Assembly (NCBI GenBank): GCA_022447665.1
Contig: JAKVAQ010000033.1
Location: 1-47,843, forward strand
Direction: 5' to 3'
Source of the DNA: Crocinitomicaceae bacterium
GTDB taxonomy: Bacteria > Bacteroidota > Bacteroidia > Flavobacteriales_D > Crocinitomicaceae
Length of the DNA: 47,843 nucleotides
The translations under genes were made by a program, and so were the position numbers. Below, one piece after another: positions 34,707-43,351 of the stretch. How positions within the stretch are numbered: the stretch's first letter is position 1; each line of letters starts with the position of its first letter. The notes beneath the pieces were generated by a model, which was not told the DNA's origin, did no database searches, and saw only the letters and a list, made by a program, of their open reading frames with translations.

Positions 34707-35245
34707 GAATATTCACAGCTTTATTTATAGTTCTTTCGATTAATTCTTTGGCTCAAGATGAACGTGGGAAAATTACCTCAGCTTTGTCTTTTGCACCCGG
34801 ATTTTTAACGGATAAGACATATACAATTCAGGTTCAAGGGTATGTAGGTTATTTAAAAAATAGAATAGAAGTGAGGGCTGATGGCTTTTACTTTTTAGGT
34901 TCTTATGGCGATCGACCGCGTTTTTCAATGAACCATCAACTCTTTGCTGGGGCTAATTATCATTTTACTGAAACCGCTTTTCAACCTTATGTTGGTTTTC
35001 AACCGGGGATCGCATTTTCGCAGTCCTCAGAATACGGAACCTTAAATGATACTACTGGCGAAACTGAATTCGTTCCATCGGTCAATCCAATAGGAAGCGC
35101 CGTTGCTGGATTTTCATATTATGGCGAAAAACTCTTTTTTGTATTTGTAGAAGGAAGATATATTTTCGGAAAACATAAATCCAATACTTATCCTACGTTC
35201 TTAGATGAAGCCCGTTTGTCGTTCGGGTTAGGGTTCTTTTTCTAA
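34700..35245 (+). CDS. Outer-membrane beta-barrel protein
   Basis: A 181-residue protein with signal peptide MVRIFTALFIVLSINSLAQ. Strands alternate through to a strongly aromatic C-terminus, LGFGFFF, fitting BAM recognition. Motifs such as AGANYHFTETAFQPYVGFQPGIAFSQ are typical of small porin-like barrels (OmpW/PorT-type folds) in Bacteroidota. Its ATG lies within the last codons of the preceding barrel gene, and the AraC gene starts on its stop codon (TAATG), so all three should be made together. No specific function is recognised. Confidence 0.72.
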   Translation: MVRIFTALFIVLSINSLAQDERGKITSALSFAPGFLTDKTYTIQVQGYVGYLKNRIEVRADGFYFLGSYGDRPRFSMNHQLFAGANYHFTETAFQPYVGFQPGIAFSQSSEYGTLNDTTGETEFVPSVNPIGSAVAGFSYYGEKLFFVFVEGRYIFGKHKSNTYPTFLDEARLSFGLGFFF

Positions 35246-36081
35246 TGCAGAAAATACCAACACATGATTTTGATCCTGAATTCTCGAAAAAAACGAGGGT
35301 TGTAAAACTAGGTGCGAAAACCAATTATAATTTTGGCGTACCCCACCGTCATAATTACTTAGAGTTGTTCTTTTTTCAAAATGGCTCTGGAGATCATGAA
35401 ATTGACTTTGTAAATTTTCCTATCGAGCCGTGTTCTATTCATTTGGTTGGGGCAGATCGAGTGCATCAGGTTCGAAGAGGGATTGATTCAACTGGTTTTG
35501 TAGTTCTATTTAGTCCAGAGATCTTCGATTCTAATTCAGTGGTTGGAAATTTTCTTTTTAATCAGTCATTGTTGGATGTCTCCGAGCATAACCCCTGTTT
35601 CGCTTTTAATGACAAGCAAGAACTACTAATACAAGGAATTGTAGAACGAATTTGGGACGATTACAACTCTGATCATCCCTTAAAATTTGAGCTTGTTTCA
35701 ACCAATCTCAATATGCTCCTTTTAGAGTGCATGCGCCATTCCGATTACAGTCTACAATCGGTTCAAGGGCAACAGCCGTATGTTGAATTTAGAAAATTGC
35801 TTAAATCTAATTTTAAGGAAATGAAAAAGGTGAAGGACTATGCAAATGCATTAAATCTAACTGAAAAAAAACTGAACGAAATCGTTTCAGAAAAAACAGG
35901 TAAATCAACATCTGCCTTAATCTATCGTCAACTAATTCTTGAGGCAAAACGTCTTTTAAATACTGGAATTTCCTCTAAGGAAACTGCTTACGAACTCAAT
36001 TTTGATGATCCGGCACATTTCAGTAAATTCTTTAAAGCACAAACGGGACAAAGCCCTAGTGAATTTACCAAAACAAGTTAA
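35245..36081 (+). CDS. AraC family transcriptional regulator
   Basis: A 278-residue protein. The N-terminal cupin (about 25-130) has the AraC-sensor pattern NFGVPHRHNYLELFFFQNGSGDHEIDF and VGADRVHQVRRG. The C-terminal domain (about 185-278) has two helix-turn-helix motifs, with KVKDYANALNLTEKKLNEIVSEKTGKSTSALI and the family ending KETAYELNFDDPAHFSKFFKAQTGQSPSEF. It probably binds a small ligand with the cupin and activates transcription of nearby envelope genes, possibly its own operon. The start shares one base with the stop of the upstream barrel gene. Confidence 0.93.
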   Translation: MQKIPTHDFDPEFSKKTRVVKLGAKTNYNFGVPHRHNYLELFFFQNGSGDHEIDFVNFPIEPCSIHLVGADRVHQVRRGIDSTGFVVLFSPEIFDSNSVVGNFLFNQSLLDVSEHNPCFAFNDKQELLIQGIVERIWDDYNSDHPLKFELVSTNLNMLLLECMRHSDYSLQSVQGQQPYVEFRKLLKSNFKEMKKVKDYANALNLTEKKLNEIVSEKTGKSTSALIYRQLILEAKRLLNTGISSKETAYELNFDDPAHFSKFFKAQTGQSPSEFTKTS

Positions 36082-36683
36082 TAGCTATTATTCTCGCGGT
36101 AGGACAAAAATTTATACGTGCCATTCATTTCAATTACACTACCTGCTACCGCAATAATTTCTGGCCCATTTACCGTTTCTACATGAATTAATGTTCGGTT
36201 ATAAAAATTGTATGTTTCAAAGTCCTCTTCCTGCTCCGAATTCGTAAACTCATATCCTTTATAGACATACTGATAATTATTCATGTCTTGCAACATGATA
36301 TTTAAACCTTCATTGGATTTATTCTGAAGACTATTATAAATCATAGACCACGAAATATTACAATTAGGATTTGCTAAGTTATACTCGGGAAACACCCAGT
36401 TCTTGAATTCAAATTCGCTTACTAGGAGATTCTCAAGACCGATGCGATCACCATTATTAATGAACTTAATAAAGTCTTTCATTAATGCTTCTTTTGAATT
36501 ATACGCAGGATATAATTTCCGATTTTTAACTTCGCTCGGAATGTCCTCTTTGAACTTTGTATATTCACAACCGCATTCTACTTCTCCCTGAACAGCTTGT
36601 CTCGCAACAATTATCTCATCTTTTTGACATGAATAAATAAATAGGGTTAGCGTTAACAACAAAATATATTTCCTTCTCCTCAT
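36078..36683 (-). CDS. Lipoprotein of unknown function
   Basis: A 201-residue protein with lipoprotein signal MRRRKYILLLTLTLFIYSC (lipidation Cys about residue 19), followed by QKDE. A second short Cys pair (VECGCEY) comes soon after. The body is mixed alpha/beta without a family I recognise. It overlaps the end of the AraC gene by 4 bp on the opposite strand. The upstream gap contains two direct copies of a TTAACATT-like sequence, whose meaning is unclear. Confidence 0.65.
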   Translation of the reverse strand: MRRRKYILLLTLTLFIYSCQKDEIIVARQAVQGEVECGCEYTKFKEDIPSEVKNRKLYPAYNSKEALMKDFIKFINNGDRIGLENLLVSEFEFKNWVFPEYNLANPNCNISWSMIYNSLQNKSNEGLNIMLQDMNNYQYVYKGYEFTNSEQEEDFETYNFYNRTLIHVETVNGPEIIAVAGSVIEMNGTYKFLSYRENNSY

Positions 36684-36833
36684 ACCTAATGTTAACTAAA
36701 TGTTAAAGCTTTTATCTCAGAATGTCAAGCCGCATAAAGCAAATTCTCTGCGAAAGTCCCAAATGACAATGTATTTCAGGAAATGTACAAGGATTTGGAG
36801 TAAATATACATTTCATTTAAAACGGAACCTCCA

Positions 36834-36841
36834 TAATTTTG
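36834..36841 (+). promoter_or_regulatory. Candidate -7 box four bases before an ATG
   Basis: TAATTTTG, then AAAT, then the ATG at 36846. It is a perfect match to the Bacteroidota -7 consensus, with a predicted leader of 0-2 nt. The -33 region has no TTG at the usual distance. Confidence 0.38.
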
Positions 36842-36845
36842 AAAT

Positions 36846-38084
36846 ATGAAAAAGACAATAACAATATTCGCAGTATTCTTCACTCCTTTGCTTAATGCAC
36901 AAACTTGGTACGAGGTTTCCGTACCCACAGAAAAAGACTTAGTAAGTATTGATTTTCCAACGAACCTCGTAGGTTATATAGGTGGAGAGGACAGTTTATT
37001 TATGAAAACTACAGACGGCGGAGTAACTTGGACCGCCATAGAGTTAACTGGTGTTACAATGTTTGGAGGAGGAACAACCGTGCAACATATACAGTTCTTT
37101 AATGAAAATTTGGGTTATATATCTACAGGGCCTTATGGTAAGGTATACAAGACCGAAGATGGAGGAACGAGTTGGAATGTGGTTGAAGTTTCTCCAGATT
37201 TATGTTTCAGCTCTGGTATGTATTTCTTTGAAGAAGATTCGGCCATCATTGGAGGAGCAGGTTGCTTTTCTCCGGAAAGAATGGATTCATACGGACCGTC
37301 AGGCTATAATGAATCTGCAATTCCTTTTACTGATGATTGGTATGGATTGATTATAGATATAGATTTTGAGGGAGACCTGGGAATTGCCGTGAGTAACTCC
37401 AACGGAATATTTAGAACTACCGACCATGGAGTAACGTGGGATACAGTTCATGTTGGAGTTGCTCCTGGAGTGCCACTAACTTCAGTTGAAATAATTGATG
37501 AAAATGACATTTATATCGGTTATTCTAGTCTTGGTGAAGGATCTGGAATTCTCAAAAGTAGCGATGGTGGACTGACCTGGGGAGAAGAAGGAGCATCAGC
37601 AACGTTCGCTTATCCAGCATACTTAGATGTTCATGAAACTTCAGATGGAACTATTTATACCGGAGGTCAACCAATTGGAGGCGGTGGTATGATTTTAAGA
37701 TTTGACGGAACATCTTGGAATTATTCTGGTGTAGATGAAATTATTAACGGTTTATCATCTTACGATGACAATACTACATGGGGCGTTGGTGAAAATGGGT
37801 ATGTGATTGTGAACAAAGATCCAGAAACATTGTCTTCAAGCACTTATTCTTTCGACCTAGAATTTGAAGTTTTTCCAAATCCTAGTTCCGAATATATCTC
37901 TATTAATTTTGATAGTAATGTTACAGACCTGGTTATCTTAATTCATGATATGACCGGTAAAACAGTACTTGAAACTACCGAAAAAGACCTTATAGATGTG
38001 TCTAATTTAAATGCTGGTTATTACTTAGTTACCATGAATAATGGAACTTACTCCAACTCAAAACAACTATTTATAACTAAGTAA
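36846..38084 (+). CDS. Ycf48-like beta-propeller protein with T9SS type A sorting domain
   Basis: A 412-residue protein with signal peptide MKKTITIFAVFFTPLLNAQ. Residues about 20-320 form BNR/Ycf48-like propeller blades, each with a (K)TTDGGVTWT or KTEDGGTSWNV, RTTDHGVTWD or KSSDGGLTWG turn. The last 75 residues are a type A sorting domain (FEVFPNPSSEYISINF, DLVILIHDMTGKTVLE, LNAGYYLVTM, KQLFITK). It is predicted to be exported by the T9SS to the surface or medium. The convergent beta-mannosidase ends 4 bp beyond its stop. Confidence 0.9.
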   Translation: MKKTITIFAVFFTPLLNAQTWYEVSVPTEKDLVSIDFPTNLVGYIGGEDSLFMKTTDGGVTWTAIELTGVTMFGGGTTVQHIQFFNENLGYISTGPYGKVYKTEDGGTSWNVVEVSPDLCFSSGMYFFEEDSAIIGGAGCFSPERMDSYGPSGYNESAIPFTDDWYGLIIDIDFEGDLGIAVSNSNGIFRTTDHGVTWDTVHVGVAPGVPLTSVEIIDENDIYIGYSSLGEGSGILKSSDGGLTWGEEGASATFAYPAYLDVHETSDGTIYTGGQPIGGGGMILRFDGTSWNYSGVDEIINGLSSYDDNTTWGVGENGYVIVNKDPETLSSSTYSFDLEFEVFPNPSSEYISINFDSNVTDLVILIHDMTGKTVLETTEKDLIDVSNLNAGYYLVTMNNGTYSNSKQLFITK

Positions 38085-38088
38085 TTAG

Positions 38089-40392
38089 TTAAAAGGCGGC
38101 CAGCTCTGGTATCGTAGTTTTCTCTGTAGGGAAATAGTGGTCTTTGAATACTACCTCGTCGCCTTTTTTTATTTCTAAGTAATATTTGTACTTCTTCTTG
38201 CTAAAGCATCTCTTTTGTAGCTTTTTGGGAATTTTTATCATGAACTCCGTAGGCGACAAAAACTCCAGTTCTAATCCATTTTCTTCTACAAGTAGAAATT
38301 CTTCACTTTCGTTAATACCTACTACTTTAAGGTCAACTTGCTGCTTCTTTGGATTATCCGAAACAAGCGTTAATTGCAATTCATTACCTATTTCTTCCAG
38401 CACTCCAATAATTGGTTGATAATACTTTCTCACGACCTCGGCCGCTTCTTTAAATTCACCAGAATAATTTCGGATACTCCAGGAAGGGCCAGGCCAACAA
38501 TCATTCAATTGCCAAAATAATGTACCCATGCAATGAGGTGTTTGAATTCGATGTTGAGAAATAGCTATTTGATAAGCATGCGCCTGCACATATTGGCTAT
38601 AATCAATCCAAAATAAAAATGATAAATCTTTCTTAATAAAGGCCTTAACATTTTCATCAATTAATCCATTACCTACATAACTTTTTTGTCTGTTCTTAAT
38701 GGTTTCAGAATCAAAATTCATTTCCTCTTCTGGAATGTAGTTAAGAAGGTATTCGTATTTAGGAAAAGACTGGAAACCATATTCTGCCATAAACCTTCCC
38801 ACATTAGTTTTATACCCTTCAAATGGATCTCCTCCATGCCATACCCCCCAATAATGCATAGATGAATGATTAAAGTTTTCAGCTTTGCCCCAATTACTCA
38901 GAGGAGAAGTAGAAACGTAAGGCACAGTATTGTCCGTGTATTCCAATAATTCGGGTATAAACTCTTGAAATAAAAACTGATAATGAGCCTCTATTTCTGT
39001 TTGATCAAGTTCTGACCAATTGTAGGTTTTTTCCCAACCCCAGTTCTTTAATGCTACATCAATTTCATTATTACCACAATACATAATTACGGATGGATGT
39101 TTTGACAGTCGCTTTACGTTATCAATAATTTCATAGGCCATATTAGCTATAAAAACAGTGTCATTGGGGTACATAGAATTAGCAAACATGAAATCTTGCC
39201 AGACCATGATGCCTTTTTCATCACATAATTCATAGAACTTTTCACGCTCATAAATTCCACCTCCCCATACACGCAACATGTTCATGTTTAAATCTACCGC
39301 ATCTTGAATTAAACTATCGTAATCAGAATCTTCAACTTCATTTAAGAACAAACTTTGAGGTATGTAATTGGCTCCCTTGGCAAATACCGGTTGGTCATTA
39401 ATTTTGAAATAAAATGAAGTGCCTTTATCGTCTTTTTCTTGAATTAACTCTACTCCTCGCACCGCAAATACTACTTCTTCTCTTGCTACTTCTTCACCCT
39501 TCCTATTTTTAACCAGTAAAGTCTCCCTATATAAATGAGGATTTCCATAACCAATTGGATACCATAATTCTGGCTTATTAATACTAAAGTTGATTTGACA
39601 ATTATTTACTCCTTTTATATGGTCATGATGATTATAATTCTCTCCCATAAATTCGATCTGGTACAATTCAAATGGATTACAATTGAGCTGATATTCTAGA
39701 ACCATTTCAGCGGAATCTGAATATAAATTTTTGGTAAAGACAATAGGCTTCATCAAATTTACATTATCCCACGCATTCAATTCTATCGGTCTCCAAGCGG
39801 AAAAGGTCACAATTCGAGGACCCCAATCCCAACCAAATTGATAGGCGGCTTTGCGTGTATAAGGCGAAACTTTTATTGGAATATCTTCCCCCTCATTGGC
39901 AGCGGGCAATTTGTAAGGCGCATTCAAAACCTTTTCCTTATTGAATTCAATCGGTGATAAAAAAACAAGTCTTAATTCATTTTCCCCCTTTTCTAAAAAC
40001 TCCTTTATATCCACCCTCCATTCACGGAACATGTTTTCTGCAAACAGTATTAATGAATCGTTCATATAGATTTCACAATAGGTGTCAAGACCTAAAAACG
40101 CAAGCTCAACATGCTTGTGATTCAAAAGTGAATCGTTGGTCATCAAAATAGTTCGGTATTCCCAACTTTCATTCTCTACCCATTGTACTTTTTGCTCATT
40201 ATTCGCATAATACGGATGCTCAATTACTCCATTCTCGATAAGGTCTAAATGAACATCTAAATACTTAGCTGGTAGCCATTTTTCGTCTTTTGTATTCTTA
40301 AACTCCCATGTATTGCCGCGTAGATCATCATTTTCAAATCCAAAAGAATTCGAGGTGATTATAAATGAAAATATGAAGAATAATATTCTCAT
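38089..40392 (-). CDS. Beta-mannosidase (GH2)
   Basis: A 767-residue protein with signal peptide MRILFFIFSFIITSNSFGFE, so periplasmic. GH2 features: an N-terminal sugar-binding domain, Ig-like domain, and TIM barrel with NMLRVWGGGIYEREKFYELCDEKGIMVWQDF. The acid/base is Glu443 in CGNNE and the nucleophile Glu537 in MAEYGFQSFP. RVWGGG and WQDFMFA are typical of beta-mannosidase rather than beta-galactosidase. It hydrolyses terminal beta-mannose, including the Man-beta-1,4-GlcNAc bond of N-glycan cores. It is the last gene of the operon; its ATG shares one base with the cutC stop (TAATG). Confidence 0.93.
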   Translation of the reverse strand: MRILFFIFSFIITSNSFGFENDDLRGNTWEFKNTKDEKWLPAKYLDVHLDLIENGVIEHPYYANNEQKVQWVENESWEYRTILMTNDSLLNHKHVELAFLGLDTYCEIYMNDSLILFAENMFREWRVDIKEFLEKGENELRLVFLSPIEFNKEKVLNAPYKLPAANEGEDIPIKVSPYTRKAAYQFGWDWGPRIVTFSAWRPIELNAWDNVNLMKPIVFTKNLYSDSAEMVLEYQLNCNPFELYQIEFMGENYNHHDHIKGVNNCQINFSINKPELWYPIGYGNPHLYRETLLVKNRKGEEVAREEVVFAVRGVELIQEKDDKGTSFYFKINDQPVFAKGANYIPQSLFLNEVEDSDYDSLIQDAVDLNMNMLRVWGGGIYEREKFYELCDEKGIMVWQDFMFANSMYPNDTVFIANMAYEIIDNVKRLSKHPSVIMYCGNNEIDVALKNWGWEKTYNWSELDQTEIEAHYQFLFQEFIPELLEYTDNTVPYVSTSPLSNWGKAENFNHSSMHYWGVWHGGDPFEGYKTNVGRFMAEYGFQSFPKYEYLLNYIPEEEMNFDSETIKNRQKSYVGNGLIDENVKAFIKKDLSFLFWIDYSQYVQAHAYQIAISQHRIQTPHCMGTLFWQLNDCWPGPSWSIRNYSGEFKEAAEVVRKYYQPIIGVLEEIGNELQLTLVSDNPKKQQVDLKVVGINESEEFLLVEENGLELEFLSPTEFMIKIPKKLQKRCFSKKKYKYYLEIKKGDEVVFKDHYFPTEKTTIPELAAF

Positions 40393-41099
40393 TAATGCTT
40401 TTCCAGAATGGCTACGATGTCATCAATCTTTTTGGTGTCCGTGATAGTTCTGTGCCCCATGAATATTTTGTGATCTGGTGACTTGAGTTCCGTCCTCGCT
40501 TGGAAATGAACCGCATCTATTCCTGAATTTAAATACTCCTGAACATTAGTTTCATCAATACCACACCCGGCCATTATTTCAATTCTCCCGTTAGCTACTT
40601 TTACCATTTCTTTAATGGTTTCAATTCCCTCACCAACAGTAGGTTCTGCACCAGAAGTAAGAATTCGATCAAAGCCCAACTCTATTAATTTCTTCACCTG
40701 CTCAACAGGTTGATTGCTAAGATCAATTGCTCTATGGTAGGTCACACCAAGTCCTAACGATTTTGCCTTATCGAGAAGACGTTTATTCAAAATCATATCT
40801 ACCTCTCCATTCGCGTCTAAAATCCCAAAAACAACTCCATTTCCACCAGCATGAGCAACGGCTTCAATATCACTTTCCATTGATTGAATTTCATTTTCTG
40901 AATACTCAAATCCTCCAGCAACAGGACGAATCATAACATAGACTTCGGCTGAGCACTTATCTACACATGCTTTAATCATTCCGTAACTAGGAGTGAGACC
41001 TTCGTCCGACAAAGCGCCACATAATTCAACTCTTTTAGCACCTTTACTTCCTGCATATATCGCAGTATCCACATGATCTAGACAAACTTCAAAATCCAT
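40392..41099 (-). CDS. cutC: CutC family TIM-barrel protein
   Basis: A 235-residue protein matching the CutC family: EVCLDHVDTAIYAGSKGAKRVELCGALSDEGLTPSYGMIK, VYVMIRPVAGGFEYSENE, GVTYHRAIDLS and ILTSGAEPT, IEIMAGCGID. It has no signal peptide, so it is cytosolic. The family was named for copper homeostasis in E. coli, but copper binding is not evident from sequence and the role is doubtful in many genomes. Here it is the third gene of a glycan operon, joined to its neighbours by one-base stop/start overlaps on both sides, which argues for a role in sugar metabolism (inference). Confidence 0.92.
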   Translation of the reverse strand: MDFEVCLDHVDTAIYAGSKGAKRVELCGALSDEGLTPSYGMIKACVDKCSAEVYVMIRPVAGGFEYSENEIQSMESDIEAVAHAGGNGVVFGILDANGEVDMILNKRLLDKAKSLGLGVTYHRAIDLSNQPVEQVKKLIELGFDRILTSGAEPTVGEGIETIKEMVKVANGRIEIMAGCGIDETNVQEYLNSGIDAVHFQARTELKSPDHKIFMGHRTITDTKKIDDIVAILEKH

Positions 41100-43351
41100 T
41101 ACCTTACAATAATCTCATCAATAAATATCCACGCTGGTGAACCCGCAGCTTCGTGCCCATTTGGTACCTTACCAATATTTTCGGCAGTAACTCGAATATA
41201 TCTCGCTTGAACACCTAATTTTCTATCTGAAGAAAGAGAAACCTCTTTGATCGATTTTACATTAGAGAGATCGGGCTCCTCATTTTCTATTTCTCCTAAA
41301 ACAGTCCAGCTTAAGCTATCTACAGAGTATTCTACACGTACTTTTTCTGGAAGAAAAATCCATGAATTAGCGTATTGATAGAAATTCATTTGGACTGTAA
41401 TAATATACTCGGGTTGTCCTAAGTCGATGGTTGAAATCATATCTGTCCCCCAGTATCCATGCCAGGTTCCATCTCGAAAATCCAATGACCCAACGCGTCC
41501 ATCAACTAAGTTATTAGTTTCATATCCAGCATACCAATCACTCCATTTGTATTTATAATCAAATCCTGCATTTAATGCTTTGTGTTTTACAAAACTTTGC
41601 GTAATTGGTTCTCCATATAATTCTTCATTCTTATATGCCTGAACCATTAACTTGCCATCATTAATTGAGAATGGCTCTTGGTAGTCTTTCCAATCAGACT
41701 CATTTCCCCATTTATACTTTAAGGAAAGATTATCAAGATTTGACTCTAAAAGAATGCTTACTTCGTGGTCAAATTCGAGGTTAATATTGGCCCCAATTGT
41801 TTCCAATCCATAATTAATTCCCCAAAACTTAAGCACGGGATAATGCGTTTGAAGTCGATTATAAAAAACATCAAACTCCCTACTCTTATCGTATGTCCAT
41901 AATACTTCAGCTAAACCGATCATTCTCGGAAAAACTTTCGAGTCTAAATTTTCTTTGTCAGGAACATGTTCTGTCCACATATTACATTCTCCTCCGATAA
42001 TATATTGATGATAAACCTCATCAAGCTCTTCCGGGATCGGATCAAAAGAGTAGATTTTTTCCAAGTCTATTGACTTTAAGGAATAATCTAAATAACAGTG
42101 ACTGGTAGGAGACATGATTACGCGATGTTCGGCTTCAGCAGCTTCAATTCCACCCTCAAATCCCCGCCAAGATTGTACAGTTGCATTCGGTGAAAGGCCG
42201 CCTTCTAAAATTTCATCCCATCCAATTAATTCGCGTCCATTTTCATTTAAGAATTTCTCTATTCGTTCTATGAAATAACTCTGTAATTCATGCTCATCCT
42301 TCAATCCTTCTTCTTTCATTCTCTGTTGTGATTTTGGACAATTCTCCCAACGATACTTCGGTGCTTCATCCCCTCCAATGTGGATATATTTAGAAGGGAA
42401 TATCTCCATAACTTCGGTTAAAACATCTTCTAAAAATATGAAGGTACTATCATTACCTGCACAATAGATTTCCTTAAATACTCCCCAATCATTGGCCACC
42501 TCAATTGGTCCGCCAGTGCATGATAAGTGAGGATAAGCTGCTAAAGCCGCTTGAGAATGTCCAGGCAATTCAATCTCAGGAATTACGGTAATTTTTCGCT
42601 CCTCTGCATACGCTACAATTTCTTTCAAATCTTCCTTTGTATAAAATCCGCCGTACATTTCTCCCGTACTGTCTTCTCGCCAAGAAGAAACTTCATTTAG
42701 CAAAGGATATTTATCGATAGGCATGCGCCAACCTTGATCTTCCGTCAAGTGAAAATGAAGCGTATTCATTTTATAAAAGGCCAAAAGATCGATATATTCC
42801 TTAACTATCTCTTTATCAAAGAAGTGACGGCAAACGTCTAGTAACATTCCTCTATGCTCAAATGCTGGAGCATCCTTAATTGATAAAACCGGCATTTTCC
42901 ATTTGTTTCTTTTCTCACCTTCATGAAAGGCTACCGGTAAAAGCTGGCGTATTGTTTGAAAGGCACGAGCCAAACCTTTATCCGTTTTACCTATTATTTC
43001 TAATGAATGAACCGTTGCATTGATTTCATAGGCCTCTTCACTTTCAGAAGTGTTTAGAAAATCCGTTTCTCCTACCTTAATATTTACTTCCGATACATTT
43101 GAATTAGAAGCGATGTCCAGTTGATAATTGATTAAATCTTCTAGATAAGTATTTTCCTCTGTACCTTGGGAATAAGTGTATGTGGTATTTGAATAGAACC
43201 AAAAGTATTCGTCCTCTGATTGAGTCATTTCAAGAGGAGCAGGAATTAGTTCGAGATAAGAATCTTCTATGATTTCAGTCACTACTTCTTTCTCCGAGGA
43301 AGAACAACCTAAGAGTAATAATGCAGTCAATGGAATCCAGAGTTTTACCAT
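41099..43351 (-). CDS. Beta-N-acetylhexosaminidase (GH20) lipoprotein with C-terminal discoidin-like domain
   Basis: A 750-residue protein with lipoprotein signal MVKLWIPLTALLLLGCSSSEK (Cys16). The residues after Cys are Ser/acid-rich, compatible with surface export. A GH20 N-terminal domain (about 30-150) is followed by the barrel: FEHRGMLLDVCRHFFDKE, NTLHFHLTEDQGWRM and the catalytic Asp328-Glu329 in HIGGDEAPK. The last 140 residues resemble an F5/8-type C (CBM32-like) domain. It removes terminal GlcNAc/GalNAc by substrate-assisted catalysis. The second gene of the operon, it overlaps the aspartylglucosaminidase gene by 7 bp and cutC by one base. Confidence 0.93.
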   Translation of the reverse strand: MVKLWIPLTALLLLGCSSSEKEVVTEIIEDSYLELIPAPLEMTQSEDEYFWFYSNTTYTYSQGTEENTYLEDLINYQLDIASNSNVSEVNIKVGETDFLNTSESEEAYEINATVHSLEIIGKTDKGLARAFQTIRQLLPVAFHEGEKRNKWKMPVLSIKDAPAFEHRGMLLDVCRHFFDKEIVKEYIDLLAFYKMNTLHFHLTEDQGWRMPIDKYPLLNEVSSWREDSTGEMYGGFYTKEDLKEIVAYAEERKITVIPEIELPGHSQAALAAYPHLSCTGGPIEVANDWGVFKEIYCAGNDSTFIFLEDVLTEVMEIFPSKYIHIGGDEAPKYRWENCPKSQQRMKEEGLKDEHELQSYFIERIEKFLNENGRELIGWDEILEGGLSPNATVQSWRGFEGGIEAAEAEHRVIMSPTSHCYLDYSLKSIDLEKIYSFDPIPEELDEVYHQYIIGGECNMWTEHVPDKENLDSKVFPRMIGLAEVLWTYDKSREFDVFYNRLQTHYPVLKFWGINYGLETIGANINLEFDHEVSILLESNLDNLSLKYKWGNESDWKDYQEPFSINDGKLMVQAYKNEELYGEPITQSFVKHKALNAGFDYKYKWSDWYAGYETNNLVDGRVGSLDFRDGTWHGYWGTDMISTIDLGQPEYIITVQMNFYQYANSWIFLPEKVRVEYSVDSLSWTVLGEIENEEPDLSNVKSIKEVSLSSDRKLGVQARYIRVTAENIGKVPNGHEAAGSPAWIFIDEIIVR

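Noticed and set aside
36684-36740. Two TTAACATT-like direct repeats upstream of the lipoprotein gene
   Set aside because: Short, AT-rich and without symmetry or a partner regulator; likely chance.
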